From Paraburkholderia tropica (GTDB taxonomy: Bacteria > Pseudomonadota > Gammaproteobacteria > Burkholderiales > Burkholderiaceae), in assembly GCF_900109265.1 (NCBI RefSeq), contig NZ_FNZM01000020.1, positions 1 through 64,000 of the forward strand: DNA of 64,000 nt, read 5' to 3'. Below, one piece after another: positions 24,291 through 32,637 of this stretch; the stretch's first letter is position 1; every line of letters starts with the position of its first letter. The notes beneath the pieces were generated by a model. It was not told the DNA's origin, did no database searches, and saw only the letters and a program-made list of their open reading frames with translations. The position numbers and the translations under genes were made by a program.

Positions 24291-25400
24291 TCAGGCGGCC
24301 AGTTCCTGCGCGAAGCGCCGCTCGAACGCCTGACCGTTCGCATCGAACAGATGGCAATGATCGGCGGGCGCGCCCACTTTCAGCGCTTCGCCGCGCTCGT
24401 GCCGTTCGAGCGGCGGAATGCGTGCGATCAAACCGTCGGGCGCGGCCGCGCATTCGGCGTAAAGATAGGCCGCGTCGCCGAGCGATTCGACCGTCATCGC
24501 CTTCGCGCTCACGCCGTCCTCCGTCACGCCCACGTGCAGATGCTCGGGCCGGATGCCCACGGTCACCTTGTCGCCTTCGCGCGCGCCGCGCGGCTCCACC
24601 GCGACCTTCTGCGTTTCGCCGCTGTCGTAACGCACGACGATGCCGTCACTCGCGACCTGCGCGATCGTGCCTTCGAGAAAGTTCATCTTCGGCGAGCCGA
24701 TGAAACCCGCGACGAAGCGGTTCGCCGGCGCGTGATAGAGCCGGTTCGGCGTGCCGACCTGCTCGACGTTGCCCGCCGAGAGCACGACGATCTTGTCCGC
24801 GAGCGTCATCGCCTCGACCTGATCGTGCGTCACGTAGATCATCGTGGTCTTCAGTTCGTCGTGCAGGCGCGCGAATTCGAGGCGCATCTTCACGCGCAGC
24901 GCGGCGTCGAGGTTCGAGAGCGGTTCGTCGAACAGAAACACCTTGGGCTTGCGCGTGATCGCGCGCCCGATCGCCACGCGCTGACGCTGGCCGCCCGAAA
25001 GCTGCTTGGGCTTGCGATCGAGCAGATGGTCGATGTGCAGGATCTTCGCGGCGTTCTTCACGGCCGCGTCGATCTCGGGCTTCTTCGCGCCCGCGAGCTT
25101 GAGGCCGAACGCCATGTTGTCGTACAGCGTCATGTGCGGATAAAGCGCATACGACTGGAACACCATCGCGATGCCGCGCTTGGCGGGCGGCACGTCGTTC
25201 ATGCGCGTGCCGTCGATCGTCAGGTCGCCGCCGCTGATGTCTTCGAGACCGGCGATCATCCGCATCAGCGTGGTCTTGCCGCAGCCGCTCGGGCCGACGA
25301 ACACGACGAACTCGCCGTCACCGATATCGAGGTTCACGTCGCGCAGCACTTCGGTTTCGTCGTAGCGCTTGAGCACGTTTCTCAGGATCACGCTTGCCAT
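24291..25400 (-). CDS. Sugar-alcohol ABC transporter ATPase (UgpC/SmoK/MalK type)
   Basis: The product has 369 residues. Walker A GPSGCGKTT is at 36-44, the signature LSGGQRQR starts at 134, Walker B VFLFDE is at 154-159 and the switch His192 sits in YVTHDQ. A C-terminal MalK-like regulatory TOBE domain covers about 240-369 (VTVGIRPEHLHVG). It powers import together with the two permeases and the binding protein encoded upstream on the same strand. It is the last gene of the operon, 88 bases after the HAD phosphatase gene. The C-terminus is normal for CUT1 transporters, which take up oligosaccharides, glycerol phosphate or polyols. Confidence 0.95.
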   Translation of the reverse strand: MASVILRNVLKRYDETEVLRDVNLDIGDGEFVVFVGPSGCGKTTLMRMIAGLEDISGGDLTIDGTRMNDVPPAKRGIAMVFQSYALYPHMTLYDNMAFGLKLAGAKKPEIDAAVKNAAKILHIDHLLDRKPKQLSGGQRQRVAIGRAITRKPKVFLFDEPLSNLDAALRVKMRLEFARLHDELKTTMIYVTHDQVEAMTLADKIVVLSAGNVEQVGTPNRLYHAPANRFVAGFIGSPKMNFLEGTIAQVASDGIVVRYDSGETQKVAVEPRGAREGDKVTVGIRPEHLHVGVTEDGVSAKAMTVESLGDAAYLYAECAAAPDGLIARIPPLERHERGEALKVGAPADHCHLFDANGQAFERRFAQELAA

Positions 25401-25488
25401 GATGTGTCTCCATTCGTTGCGGCGGCCGGGGCTTCATCGCACCCGCCGCGATTGCACTCTTGATTCGTTTGCCGGAACACGCGCGCGC

Positions 25489-26196
25489 TCACTGCGCGCC
25501 CGCTTCCGCCTTCTGGATCCAGTCCGCCACGAGCGCGGGCAGCGCGCGCATGTCATCGAAAATCTCGCGCGCGCCGACTGCGCGCAACGCCAGCGCGTGC
25601 GCCTCGCCGCCCACGTGCGCGCCGCCCACGAAGCCGAGCACGGTCATGCCCGCCGCGCGCGCCGCGCTCACGCCGGCCACGCTGTCCTCGATCACGAGGC
25701 ACGCCGCCGACGCGACGTTCATGCCGCGCGCCGCCGCGAGATACACGTCGGGCGCGGGCTTCGGTTTCGCGACCGTATCGGCGCAATAGAGCCGCTCGCC
25801 GAAAAAGCGCGCGAGGCCGTTGCGTTCGAGCACGCGGCGCACCACCGCCGTGTAGCTGTTGCTCGCGCAGCCCTTGGGCAGTTCGATGGCGTCGAGCGCC
25901 GCCGCCACGCCCGGAAAGAGCGGCGCGTCGGCGGCTTCGGTTTCGGCCACCGCGCGGATCGCATCGACATCGGCGCCGCTCAGCGTGCGCGCGAGCGCTT
26001 CGCCGGCGCCCGCCAGCACGCGCTCGATGCGCTGGCCGAGCAGCGGCATCAGCACGGGCGCGACGTTCGTGCCGGGCCAGCGCGCTTCGAGTTCGCGCAC
26101 CAGCACGCGCGCGGCCACGGCTTCGCTGTCGATCAGCACGCCGTCACAGTCGCAGATGAGCGCCTGGATCGTCATCGTGTTTTGCGGGTTCGTCAT
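25489..26196 (-). CDS. HAD-family phosphatase inside the polyol transporter operon
   Basis: The product has 235 residues and HAD subfamily IA motifs: motif I ALICDCDGVLIDSEAVAARV with two catalytic aspartates, a helical cap (about 25-90), motif II around KGCASNSYTAVVRRVL, motif III lysine in DTVAKPKPAPDVYL and motif IV CLVIEDSVAGVSAARAAGM. Such enzymes hydrolyse small sugar phosphates. The gene is 22 bases after a permease gene and 88 before the ATPase gene, so it belongs to the operon. It could detoxify a sugar or polyol phosphate or convert a pathway intermediate; this is inference. A second in-frame ATG lies 21 bases downstream of the start. Confidence 0.9.
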   Translation of the reverse strand: MTNPQNTMTIQALICDCDGVLIDSEAVAARVLVRELEARWPGTNVAPVLMPLLGQRIERVLAGAGEALARTLSGADVDAIRAVAETEAADAPLFPGVAAALDAIELPKGCASNSYTAVVRRVLERNGLARFFGERLYCADTVAKPKPAPDVYLAAARGMNVASAACLVIEDSVAGVSAARAAGMTVLGFVGGAHVGGEAHALALRAVGAREIFDDMRALPALVADWIQKAEAGAQ

Positions 26197-26218
26197 GACG
26201 TTTGCGGTTCGGTTTCGA

Positions 26219-27097
26219 TTATTTGACCGCGCCGAACGTGAGGCCGCGCACCAGTTGCTTCTGCGAGAGCCAGCCGACGATCAGCACCGGCGCGACCGCC
26301 AGCAGCGAAGCCGCCGAGAGCTTGGCCCAGAACAGCCCTTCCGGACTCGAATACGACGCGATGAACACCGTCAGCGGCGCCGCGTTCGAACTCGACAGGT
26401 TGATGCTCCAGAAGGCTTCGTTCCACGACAGAATGATCAGCAGCAGCGCGGTGGACGCGAGGCCGGGCACCGACATCGGCATCAGCAGATAGACGATTTC
26501 CTGCCACGTGGCCGCGCCGTCCATGCGTCCGGCTTCGAGAATGTCGCGCGGAATCTCGTTGAAGTAGGTGTACGACATCCACACCGCGATCGGCAGATTG
26601 ATCAGCGTGTAGACGATCACGAGTCCGCTCACGCTGTCGAGCAGGCCGGTGTTTTTCCACAGCAGATAGATCGGCACGAGCACGCCCACCGACGGCATCA
26701 TCTTGGTCGAGAGCATCCACAGCAGGATTTTCTGCGTGCGGTGATTCGGGAAGAACGCCATCGCGTAGGCGGCGGGCACGGCGAGAATCAGGCAGACGAT
26801 CGTCACGCCCGCCGAGATCAGCACCGAATTCCATGCGAACGCAAAGTAGTTGCTGCGCGCGAACACCTCGCGGAAGCTGTCGAGCGTCGGCATGAAGAAC
26901 AGCGACGGAACGTAAGCCTGCTGCTCGGTCTTGAACGCCGTGATCGTCATCCAGAAGATCGGGAAGAACAGCGCGAGCGCGATAACCCACGCGAGCAGCC
27001 CCGGCACCACGCGGCCGAGCAATTGCAGCGGCGAGGCGCGATTGACCGCGTGCGGCGAATTGGGCGCGCTGGCGGGCGTAGCGGTAACCTGACTCAT
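26219..27097 (-). CDS. Sugar-alcohol ABC transporter permease (SmoG/MalG type)
   Basis: The product has 292 residues, six predicted transmembrane helices and the EAA loop EIPRDILEAGRMDGAATWQE that contacts the ATPase. The N-terminal 20 residues are polar and cytoplasmic, and TM1 is LLAWVIALALFFPIFWMTI. It overlaps the preceding permease by four bases (ATGA), which suggests coupled synthesis of the two channel halves. Family CUT1; the close fit to mannitol/sorbitol systems such as SmoFG or MtlFG is by context and memory. Confidence 0.95.
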   Translation of the reverse strand: MSQVTATPASAPNSPHAVNRASPLQLLGRVVPGLLAWVIALALFFPIFWMTITAFKTEQQAYVPSLFFMPTLDSFREVFARSNYFAFAWNSVLISAGVTIVCLILAVPAAYAMAFFPNHRTQKILLWMLSTKMMPSVGVLVPIYLLWKNTGLLDSVSGLVIVYTLINLPIAVWMSYTYFNEIPRDILEAGRMDGAATWQEIVYLLMPMSVPGLASTALLLIILSWNEAFWSINLSSSNAAPLTVFIASYSSPEGLFWAKLSAASLLAVAPVLIVGWLSQKQLVRGLTFGAVK

Positions 27098-28041
27098 TTT
27101 TCGTACTCCCCTTTGAGGTTGCGGGCGAGCATGCGCACGAGGAAGAACGACACGATGTTCGCGAGCACGACGGCCAGAATGCCGCCCGCCGAGGCGATGC
27201 CCACGTCGAACTGCTGCAGGCCCATCGAGTAGATCAGGTACGTGAGGTTGGTGGTCGCGTTGCCGGGACCGCCGCCCGTGGTCGTGTAGATCTCGGCGAA
27301 GATCGACAGCAGGAAGATGGTTTCCATCATCACCACCACGGCGATCGCGCGTCGCAGATGCGGCAGCGTGATGTAGAAGAACATCGAGATCGCGCCCGCG
27401 CCGTCGATCTTCGCGGCTTCCTTCTGCTCCTGGTCGAGCGACTGGATCGCCGTGAAGAGAATCAGGAACGCGAACGGCAGCCATTGCCACGCCACGATCA
27501 TGATGACCGCGAACAGCGGATAGACCGCGAACCAGTCGATCGGCGTGAGGCCGACCGCGCGCATCGCCACGGCCACGAGGCCGTAGACCGGATGCAGGAT
27601 CATGTTCTTCCAGATCAGCGCGCTCACCGTCGGCATCACGAAGAACGGCGCGATGGCGAACAGGCGCGCGATGCCCTGGCCGATGAACTTGCGGTCGAAC
27701 AGCACCGCCATCAGCACGCCGCCGATCACGGTAATCGCGAGCACCGAGACGATCAGCACGATCGTGTGGACGATCGACGGGATGAACGCCGGATCGGTGG
27801 CGAGAAACTTGTAGTTGTCGAGGCCGGCGAAACCCTTGAGGTCGGGATTCAGCAGGTTGTAGCGCGTGAACGAATACCAGATCGTCATCGCGAGCGGAAT
27901 CGTCATCCAGAGCAGCAGGACGGCGACCGAAGGCGAGACCAGCCAGCGCGACGCCGAGCGGCGCTGTTCCACCTGTTGCACGTTCGGTTTGGGTGCGCGC
28001 GTTCGATTGAATAGAGGCATGTGGAGATGGAGATGACGCAT
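27094..28041 (-). CDS. Sugar-alcohol ABC transporter permease (SmoF/MalF type)
   Basis: From the ATG at 28041, with AGAAGG upstream, the product has 315 residues and six transmembrane segments, beginning LVSPSVAVLLLWMTIPLAMT. The EAA-type loop is QSLDQEQKEAAKIDGAGAIS. It pairs with the overlapping downstream permease to form the channel. A second start at 28020 (MPLFNRTRAP) is possible but lacks a ribosome-binding site. The gene lies 116 bases after the binding-protein gene, and a hairpin sits in that gap. Confidence 0.93.
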   Translation of the reverse strand: MRHLHLHMPLFNRTRAPKPNVQQVEQRRSASRWLVSPSVAVLLLWMTIPLAMTIWYSFTRYNLLNPDLKGFAGLDNYKFLATDPAFIPSIVHTIVLIVSVLAITVIGGVLMAVLFDRKFIGQGIARLFAIAPFFVMPTVSALIWKNMILHPVYGLVAVAMRAVGLTPIDWFAVYPLFAVIMIVAWQWLPFAFLILFTAIQSLDQEQKEAAKIDGAGAISMFFYITLPHLRRAIAVVVMMETIFLLSIFAEIYTTTGGGPGNATTNLTYLIYSMGLQQFDVGIASAGGILAVVLANIVSFFLVRMLARNLKGEYEK

Positions 28042-28096
28042 GAGGACCACCCTTCTCTGTAGCGCGCCGCGCGGGGGCACGGCACCACATCTGCAG

Positions 28097-28128
28097 CGCG
28101 AGGCGGCCCGTCGTGGACGCGCCTCGCG
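28097..28128 (-). repeat. Inverted repeat between binding-protein and permease genes
   Basis: CGCGAGGCG and CGCCTCGCG form a perfect nine-bp stem with a 14-base loop in the operon mRNA, without a T tract. Such hairpins after a binding-protein gene can protect the upstream message and lower downstream expression; the role here is inferred. Confidence 0.6.
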
Positions 28129-28157
28129 GCGTTACTGAACTGCGTTACTGCGCTGCG

Positions 28158-29480
28158 TTACTTCTGATACCCGGCCTGCGCCACGGCGCGATCGGCGGCG
28201 GCGTTGCCCGCGCTGAGCGCCTGATCGACGCTCATCTGACCGGCGACGGCGCCGGAGATGCTCTGACCGACCACGGTGCCGAACGACTGGAACTCAGGAA
28301 TCCCGACGAACTGCACACCCGTGTACGGCACCGGCTTCAAGGTCGGGTGATTCGGATCGGCGGTCTGGATCGCCTTCAGCACGAACTCCGAGAACGGCGC
28401 GGCCTGCTTGTACTCCGGACGCTGATAGGTCGAGATGCGCGTACCCGACGGCACCGACGCCCAGCCCTCGTCCTTCGCCACGAGCTCGACGTATTGCTTC
28501 GAGGTCGCCCATTCGATGAACTTGCGCGCCGAGTCCTGCGACTTCGACGACTTCGGCACCGCCAGCGCCCACGACCAGAGCCAGTGCGCGCCGTTCGGCG
28601 TGACGGCGGTCGGCGCGGCCGCGAAGCCGATCTTGTCGGCGACCTGCGACTGCGACTTGTTGTACAGAATGCCCGCGGCCACCGTCGCGTCGATCCACAT
28701 CGCGCACTTGCCCGACGACATCAGCGTGAGGTTTTCGTTGAAGCCGTTCGAGCTCGCTCCCGGAGGGCCATCCTTCTTCAGCATGTCGACGTAGAAGCCC
28801 ACCGCCTTCTTCCACTCGGGCGTGGTGAGCTGCGCGTGCCACTTCTCGTCGAACCAGCGGCCGCCGAAGGTGTTCACCACCGTCGTCACATAGGCCATGT
28901 TCTCGCCCCAGCCGGCCTTGCCGCGCAGGCAGATGCCGTAGGTGCCGGACGCCTTGTCGGTGAGCTTGTCGGCGAAGTCCTTGATCTGGTCGTAAGTCGG
29001 CTGATCGGGCATCTTGAGGCCCTTCGCGGCGAACAGATCCTTGCGGTAGTACGTCATCGAGCTTTCGACGTAGAACGGCAGCGCGTACAGCGTGCCGTTG
29101 TACGAAAGGCCGTCGCGCGCGGTCTTCACCACGTCGTCGATGTCGTAGGAGGCGGGCAGGTTCGTCATCGGCGCGAGCCAGCCGCGCTTGCCCCACTGCG
29201 GCGCTTCATAGGTGCCGATCATCATCACGTCGAACTGGCCGCTGTTGGTCGTGATGTCGGTCGTGGCGCGCTGGCGCAGCACGTTTTCCTCGAGGATCAC
29301 CCAGTTCAGCTTGATGCCCGGATTGGCTTTTTCGAAGGCCGGCGAGAGCTTCTTCAGCTCGAGCATGTCCGGGTTGTTCAACATCGCGATCGTCACGGTC
29401 TGCGCGTGGGCCGCGCCCGCGGCAGCGATCATTGCACCCGCGCTCATGGCACGCAGCACGGTCTTCAAAACGGGTTTCAT
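28158..29480 (-). CDS. Sugar-alcohol ABC transporter substrate-binding protein
   Basis: The product has 440 residues with a signal peptide ending in GAAHA. The mature part has the family-1 extracellular solute-binding fold: QTVTIAMLNNPDMLELKKLS, GQFDVMMIGTYEAPQWGKRG and ALPFYVESSMTYYRKDLFAA. It resembles mannitol/sorbitol-binding proteins (SmoE/MtlE) in size and in these motifs. It captures the substrate in the periplasm and delivers it to the two permeases. It follows the SDR gene by 112 bases. AAGGAGACAACGTC precedes the ATG. Confidence 0.94.
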   Translation of the reverse strand: MKPVLKTVLRAMSAGAMIAAAGAAHAQTVTIAMLNNPDMLELKKLSPAFEKANPGIKLNWVILEENVLRQRATTDITTNSGQFDVMMIGTYEAPQWGKRGWLAPMTNLPASYDIDDVVKTARDGLSYNGTLYALPFYVESSMTYYRKDLFAAKGLKMPDQPTYDQIKDFADKLTDKASGTYGICLRGKAGWGENMAYVTTVVNTFGGRWFDEKWHAQLTTPEWKKAVGFYVDMLKKDGPPGASSNGFNENLTLMSSGKCAMWIDATVAAGILYNKSQSQVADKIGFAAAPTAVTPNGAHWLWSWALAVPKSSKSQDSARKFIEWATSKQYVELVAKDEGWASVPSGTRISTYQRPEYKQAAPFSEFVLKAIQTADPNHPTLKPVPYTGVQFVGIPEFQSFGTVVGQSISGAVAGQMSVDQALSAGNAAADRAVAQAGYQK

Positions 29481-29592
29481 GACGTTGTCTCCTTGTTTGT
29501 TACGTTATGCGTCGTAGTGCGTTGCGTGTTGCAATCTTGATGCGACGTGACGTCGTGCTGCCGGGTCCTGCGTTGCTGCGTGTCGCGGCGGT

Positions 29593-30396
29593 TCAGCTCA
29601 TCCAGTTGCCGCCGTCGACGTTGAGCGTCTGCGCGGTGATGTAATCGGCGTCGGCGGACGCGAGAAAGAGCGCCGCGCCCGTGAGGTCGCCAGGCAGGCC
29701 CATGCGGCCGAGCGGCACCGCCTCGCCCACGAGCCGCTTCTTCTCGCCCAGCGGCCGATGCTCGTAGCGCGCGAACAGCGCGTCCACCTGCTCCCACATC
29801 GGCGTATCCACCACGCCCGGCGCGATGCCGTTCACGTTGATCCGGTGCGGTGCGAGCGCGAGCGCCGCCGACTGCGTATAGCTCAGCACCGCCGCCTTGG
29901 TTGCGCAGTAGTGCGAAACCAGCGCTTCGCCGCGGCGCCCGGCCTGCGACGACATATTGATGATCTTGCCGCCCTGCCCCTGTTCGACCATGCGGCGCGC
30001 GACGGCCTGCATCAGAAAGAACATGCCCTTCACGTTCACCGCGAAGAGCCGGTCGTAGACGTCCCAGGATTCGTCGAGCAGCGGGCGCATGTCGAACAGC
30101 GCCGCGTTATTGAAAAGAATGTCGATGCGGCCGAAGCGCTCGACCGCCGTGAGCACGATGCGCTCGATGTCCTCGCGGCGCGTGACGTCCGCGCTCAGCG
30201 TGAGCACGCGTTCGGGATGCGCGGCGGCCAGTTCGACGGCGATGGCGTCGGCGGGCTTCACGTCGACCAGCACGCAGCGCGCGCCTTCGTCCAGATAGCG
30301 CTGCGCGACCGCTTCGCCGATACCGCTCGCCGCGCCGGTCAGCACCGCCACCTTGTCCTGCAAACGTCCAGCCGCCGGGTTTGCGGAATGTGCCAC
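29593..30396 (-). CDS. Sorbitol (L-iditol) 2-dehydrogenase-type SDR
   Basis: From a GTG at 30396, with GGAG eight bases upstream, the product has 267 residues. The motifs are TGAASGIG (20-27), NNAA (96-99), Ser150, Tyr163 and Lys167 in HYCATK. It resembles SmoS-type NAD-dependent sorbitol dehydrogenases, which oxidise D-sorbitol to fructose and galactitol to tagatose. It is the first gene of the transporter operon, and the matching operator lies upstream, so uptake and first oxidation step would be induced together. The open frame reaches 30600, but residues before the GTG overlap the promoter and operator and are not coding. Confidence 0.88.
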   Translation of the reverse strand: MAHSANPAAGRLQDKVAVLTGAASGIGEAVAQRYLDEGARCVLVDVKPADAIAVELAAAHPERVLTLSADVTRREDIERIVLTAVERFGRIDILFNNAALFDMRPLLDESWDVYDRLFAVNVKGMFFLMQAVARRMVEQGQGGKIINMSSQAGRRGEALVSHYCATKAAVLSYTQSAALALAPHRINVNGIAPGVVDTPMWEQVDALFARYEHRPLGEKKRLVGEAVPLGRMGLPGDLTGAALFLASADADYITAQTLNVDGGNWMS

Positions 30397-30458
30397 AGGG
30401 TTGTCTCCGAGTTCGTCCGTGCCGCCGGCGCGCGCTGATGAACACTCGCCCGACACAT

Positions 30459-30512
30459 GAACATTTGCTCTATTAGTGGTCGAATGATCGGATACGGACG
30501 CGGACATGTCAA
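30459..30512 (-). promoter_or_regulatory. Promoter and predicted SorC-type operator of the transporter operon
   Basis: Read on the minus strand, TTGACA (30512-30507) is followed by 17 bp and GATCAT (30489-30484). The dyad runs from 30489 to 30459 with the left arm GATCATTCG and right arm GCAAATGTTC. It matches the dyad at 19157-19187 at 24 of 31 positions, in the same orientation and the same offset from the -35 box. The GTG start of the SDR lies 63 bases downstream. Confidence 0.7.
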
Positions 30513-30628
30513 GGCGGACAAACGCTTGGCCGTCGGATTTCGATGGTGCGCCGCGCAAGCCGGCGCGCCGCGCGCCCGATTCTCCCGGCGCTCCCGGCAT
30601 CGGCCGTCCGGCTGACTCGCCATCCTGC

Positions 30629-30645
30629 GTGATACGTTATATCAT
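30629..30645 (+). promoter_or_regulatory. Possible Zur box upstream of the metal-uptake operon
   Basis: TGATA and TATCA form a dyad around CGTTA, within GTGATACGTTATATCAT. AT-rich TGATA/GTTATA-type dyads resemble Zur sites, and the position about 90 bases before znuA suits repression by zinc. Assignment to Zur rather than another Fur-family member is inference. Confidence 0.45.
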
Positions 30646-30732
30646 CTCGCCTTCACGGATTTTCACCATTTGGCCCTTCCGGTCGTGCTTTCCGTCTTTA
30701 ATCGGCCTCGCCTCTCGTCCAAGGATAGAACC

Positions 30733-31662
30733 ATGCTCGCAATTTCCGGCGCGAAGCTGCGCACGCGCAGCCGCCTCGCGCAGGCCGCCGCCACGCTGAC
30801 GTTCACCACCCTCGCCGCCATCGCGGGCCTGCTCGGCCCGGCGCGCGCGGCGCAGGCCGACACCGCCATCCCCGTGGTGGCGGCGGAGAACTTCTATGGC
30901 GACGTCGTCAAGCAGATCGGCGGCGCGAACGTGAGCGTGACGAGCATCCTGAGCAATCCGGACCAGGACCCGCACCTGTTCGAAGCGAGCCCGAAGACGG
31001 CGCGCGCGCTCCAGCACGCGCGCGTGGTGGTCTACAACGGCGCCGACTACGACCCGTGGATGAGCAAGCTGCTCGGCGCGACCCAGGGCGGCCAGCGCAC
31101 GACCATCGTCGCGGCGGACCTCGTCGGCAAGAAGGCGGGCGACAATCCGCACCTCTGGTACGACCCGCAAACGATGCCCGCCGTGGCGCGCGCGGTGAGC
31201 GCGGCGCTCGGCGCGGCGGACCCCGCACACAAGAGCGTGTACGATGCGAACCTGGCCACGTTCCTCGGCTCGCTCAAGCCGATCGACGCGAAGGTCGCCG
31301 CGCTGCGCGCGCAGTACAAGGGCGTGCCGGTGACGGCCACCGAACCGGTGTTCGGCTATATGTCGGATGCGATCGGTCTCGACATGCGTAATCTGCGCTT
31401 CCAGCTGGCCGCGATGAACGACACCGAGGCGAGCGCGTCGGACATCGCCGCTTTCGAGCGCGATCTGCGCGAACGCCGCGTGCACGTGCTGATCTACAAC
31501 AGCCAGGCGACCGAAGCGCTCACGCGGCGCATGCTCGGCCTCGCGCAGCAATCGAAGGTGCCGACGGTGAGCGTGACCGAGACGCAGCCCGCAGGCGTGA
31601 ATTTCCAGCAGTGGATGCTGGCGCAGCTCGACGCGCTCGGCAAGGCGCTCGCGCAGCACTAA
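30733..31662 (+). CDS. znuA: Zinc/manganese ABC transporter substrate-binding protein
   Basis: From the ATG at 30733, with AAGGA upstream, the product has 309 residues and a signal peptide ending near residue 41-43 (LLGPARAAQA). Cluster A-I metal-binding protein features are VVAAENFYGDVVKQIGGANV, DPHLFEASPKTARAL with His81, DNPHLWYDP with His140 and EPVFGYM with Glu204 as likely metal ligands. The third ligand is Glu rather than the His usual in ZnuA. There is no His-rich loop in this subunit. It delivers the metal to the channel encoded downstream. The gene pair order A-C-B is compact (27 bases to the ATPase gene). Confidence 0.9.
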   Translation: MLAISGAKLRTRSRLAQAAATLTFTTLAAIAGLLGPARAAQADTAIPVVAAENFYGDVVKQIGGANVSVTSILSNPDQDPHLFEASPKTARALQHARVVVYNGADYDPWMSKLLGATQGGQRTTIVAADLVGKKAGDNPHLWYDPQTMPAVARAVSAALGAADPAHKSVYDANLATFLGSLKPIDAKVAALRAQYKGVPVTATEPVFGYMSDAIGLDMRNLRFQLAAMNDTEASASDIAAFERDLRERRVHVLIYNSQATEALTRRMLGLAQQSKVPTVSVTETQPAGVNFQQWMLAQLDALGKALAQH

Positions 31663-31689
31663 ACACGAAGTATTCAGGGAACAGAAGCA

Positions 31690-32637
31690 ATGACAGAGGC
31701 CGCGCCCTCTCCGCAACACGCACAGGACGTGCATCACCACCGCGCGCCGCAGCCGGTGCTCACGCTCGCGGGCGTGACGCTCACGCTCGGCGAACGCACG
31801 ATCCTGCGCGACGCCAACTTCGCCGTGAACCAGGGCGAATTCATCGGCGTGCTCGGACCGAACGGCGCGGGCAAGACCACGCTGATGCGCGCGATCCTCG
31901 GCCTCGTGCCCGCCTCGCGCGGCGCGATCCGCGTGCTCGGCGAACCGGTCGCGCGCGGCAATCCGAAGATCGGCTACATGCCGCAGACGCGCACGGCGCT
32001 CGCGAGCCGCCGCGTGCGCGGCCGCGACTTCGTGGCGATGGCCGCCGACGGGCACCGCTGGGGCCTGCCGCGCGCCGACGCCGCCACGCGCGCCGACGTC
32101 GCCCGCGTGCTCGATCTCGTGGGCGCGACGAAGCTCGCCGACCGGCCGCTTTCCGAACTCTCGGGCGGCGAGCGCCAGCGCCTGCTGCTCGCGCAATGTC
32201 TGCTCGGCGACCCGAAACTGCTGCTGCTCGACGAGCCGCTCATCAGCCTCGACCCGCACCATCAGCGCGGCGTGGTCGAACTCGTGCGGCGCGTGCAGCG
32301 CGAACTGGGCATCGCCGTACTGTTCTCGGCGCACGAACTCAATCCGCTCCTCAACGCGCTCGACCGCGTGCTGTATCTGGGCAACGGCGTGGCGGCGCTC
32401 GGCAGCGTGGACGAAGTGATCACCGCGCCCGTGCTCTCGCGCCTCTACGGCTCGCCGATCGAGGTGATGCGCATGAAGGGCCGCATTTTCGTGATGTCCG
32501 GCGACGTGGAAGTCGAAAAACACGACCACGAACACGAGCACGATCATGGCCACGACCACGGCCATTCGCACGGCGCGCACGGCCACGCACACGCCCACAA
32601 CAACAACGACGCACACGGCCACTCGCACGATGCTTGA
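31690..32637 (+). CDS. znuC: Metal ABC transporter ATPase with a histidine-rich tail
   Basis: The product has 315 residues. Walker A GPNGAGKTT is at 56-64, with the signature LSGGERQR, Walker B LLLLDEP and the following LISLDPHHQ, and the switch region LFSAHELNPL. The core ends near 277. The last 38 residues contain 16 histidines with Asp/Glu spacing (HDHEHEHDHGHDHGHSHGAH and more), an unusual cytoplasmic metal-binding extension. A short His cluster (VHHHRAP) is also at the N-terminus. It couples ATP hydrolysis to zinc or manganese import. The stop overlaps the permease start by eight bases. Confidence 0.92.
   Translation: MTEAAPSPQHAQDVHHHRAPQPVLTLAGVTLTLGERTILRDANFAVNQGEFIGVLGPNGAGKTTLMRAILGLVPASRGAIRVLGEPVARGNPKIGYMPQTRTALASRRVRGRDFVAMAADGHRWGLPRADAATRADVARVLDLVGATKLADRPLSELSGGERQRLLLAQCLLGDPKLLLLDEPLISLDPHHQRGVVELVRRVQRELGIAVLFSAHELNPLLNALDRVLYLGNGVAALGSVDEVITAPVLSRLYGSPIEVMRMKGRIFVMSGDVEVEKHDHEHEHDHGHDHGHSHGAHGHAHAHNNNDAHGHSHDA

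Larger units (their letters stand above)
30397..30732. other. Divergent regulatory region between polyol and metal-uptake operons
   Basis: This 336-base gap contains the SorC-type promoter/operator on the minus strand and a Zur-like dyad near the plus-strand metal-uptake operon. No gene is seen. Confidence 0.6.
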
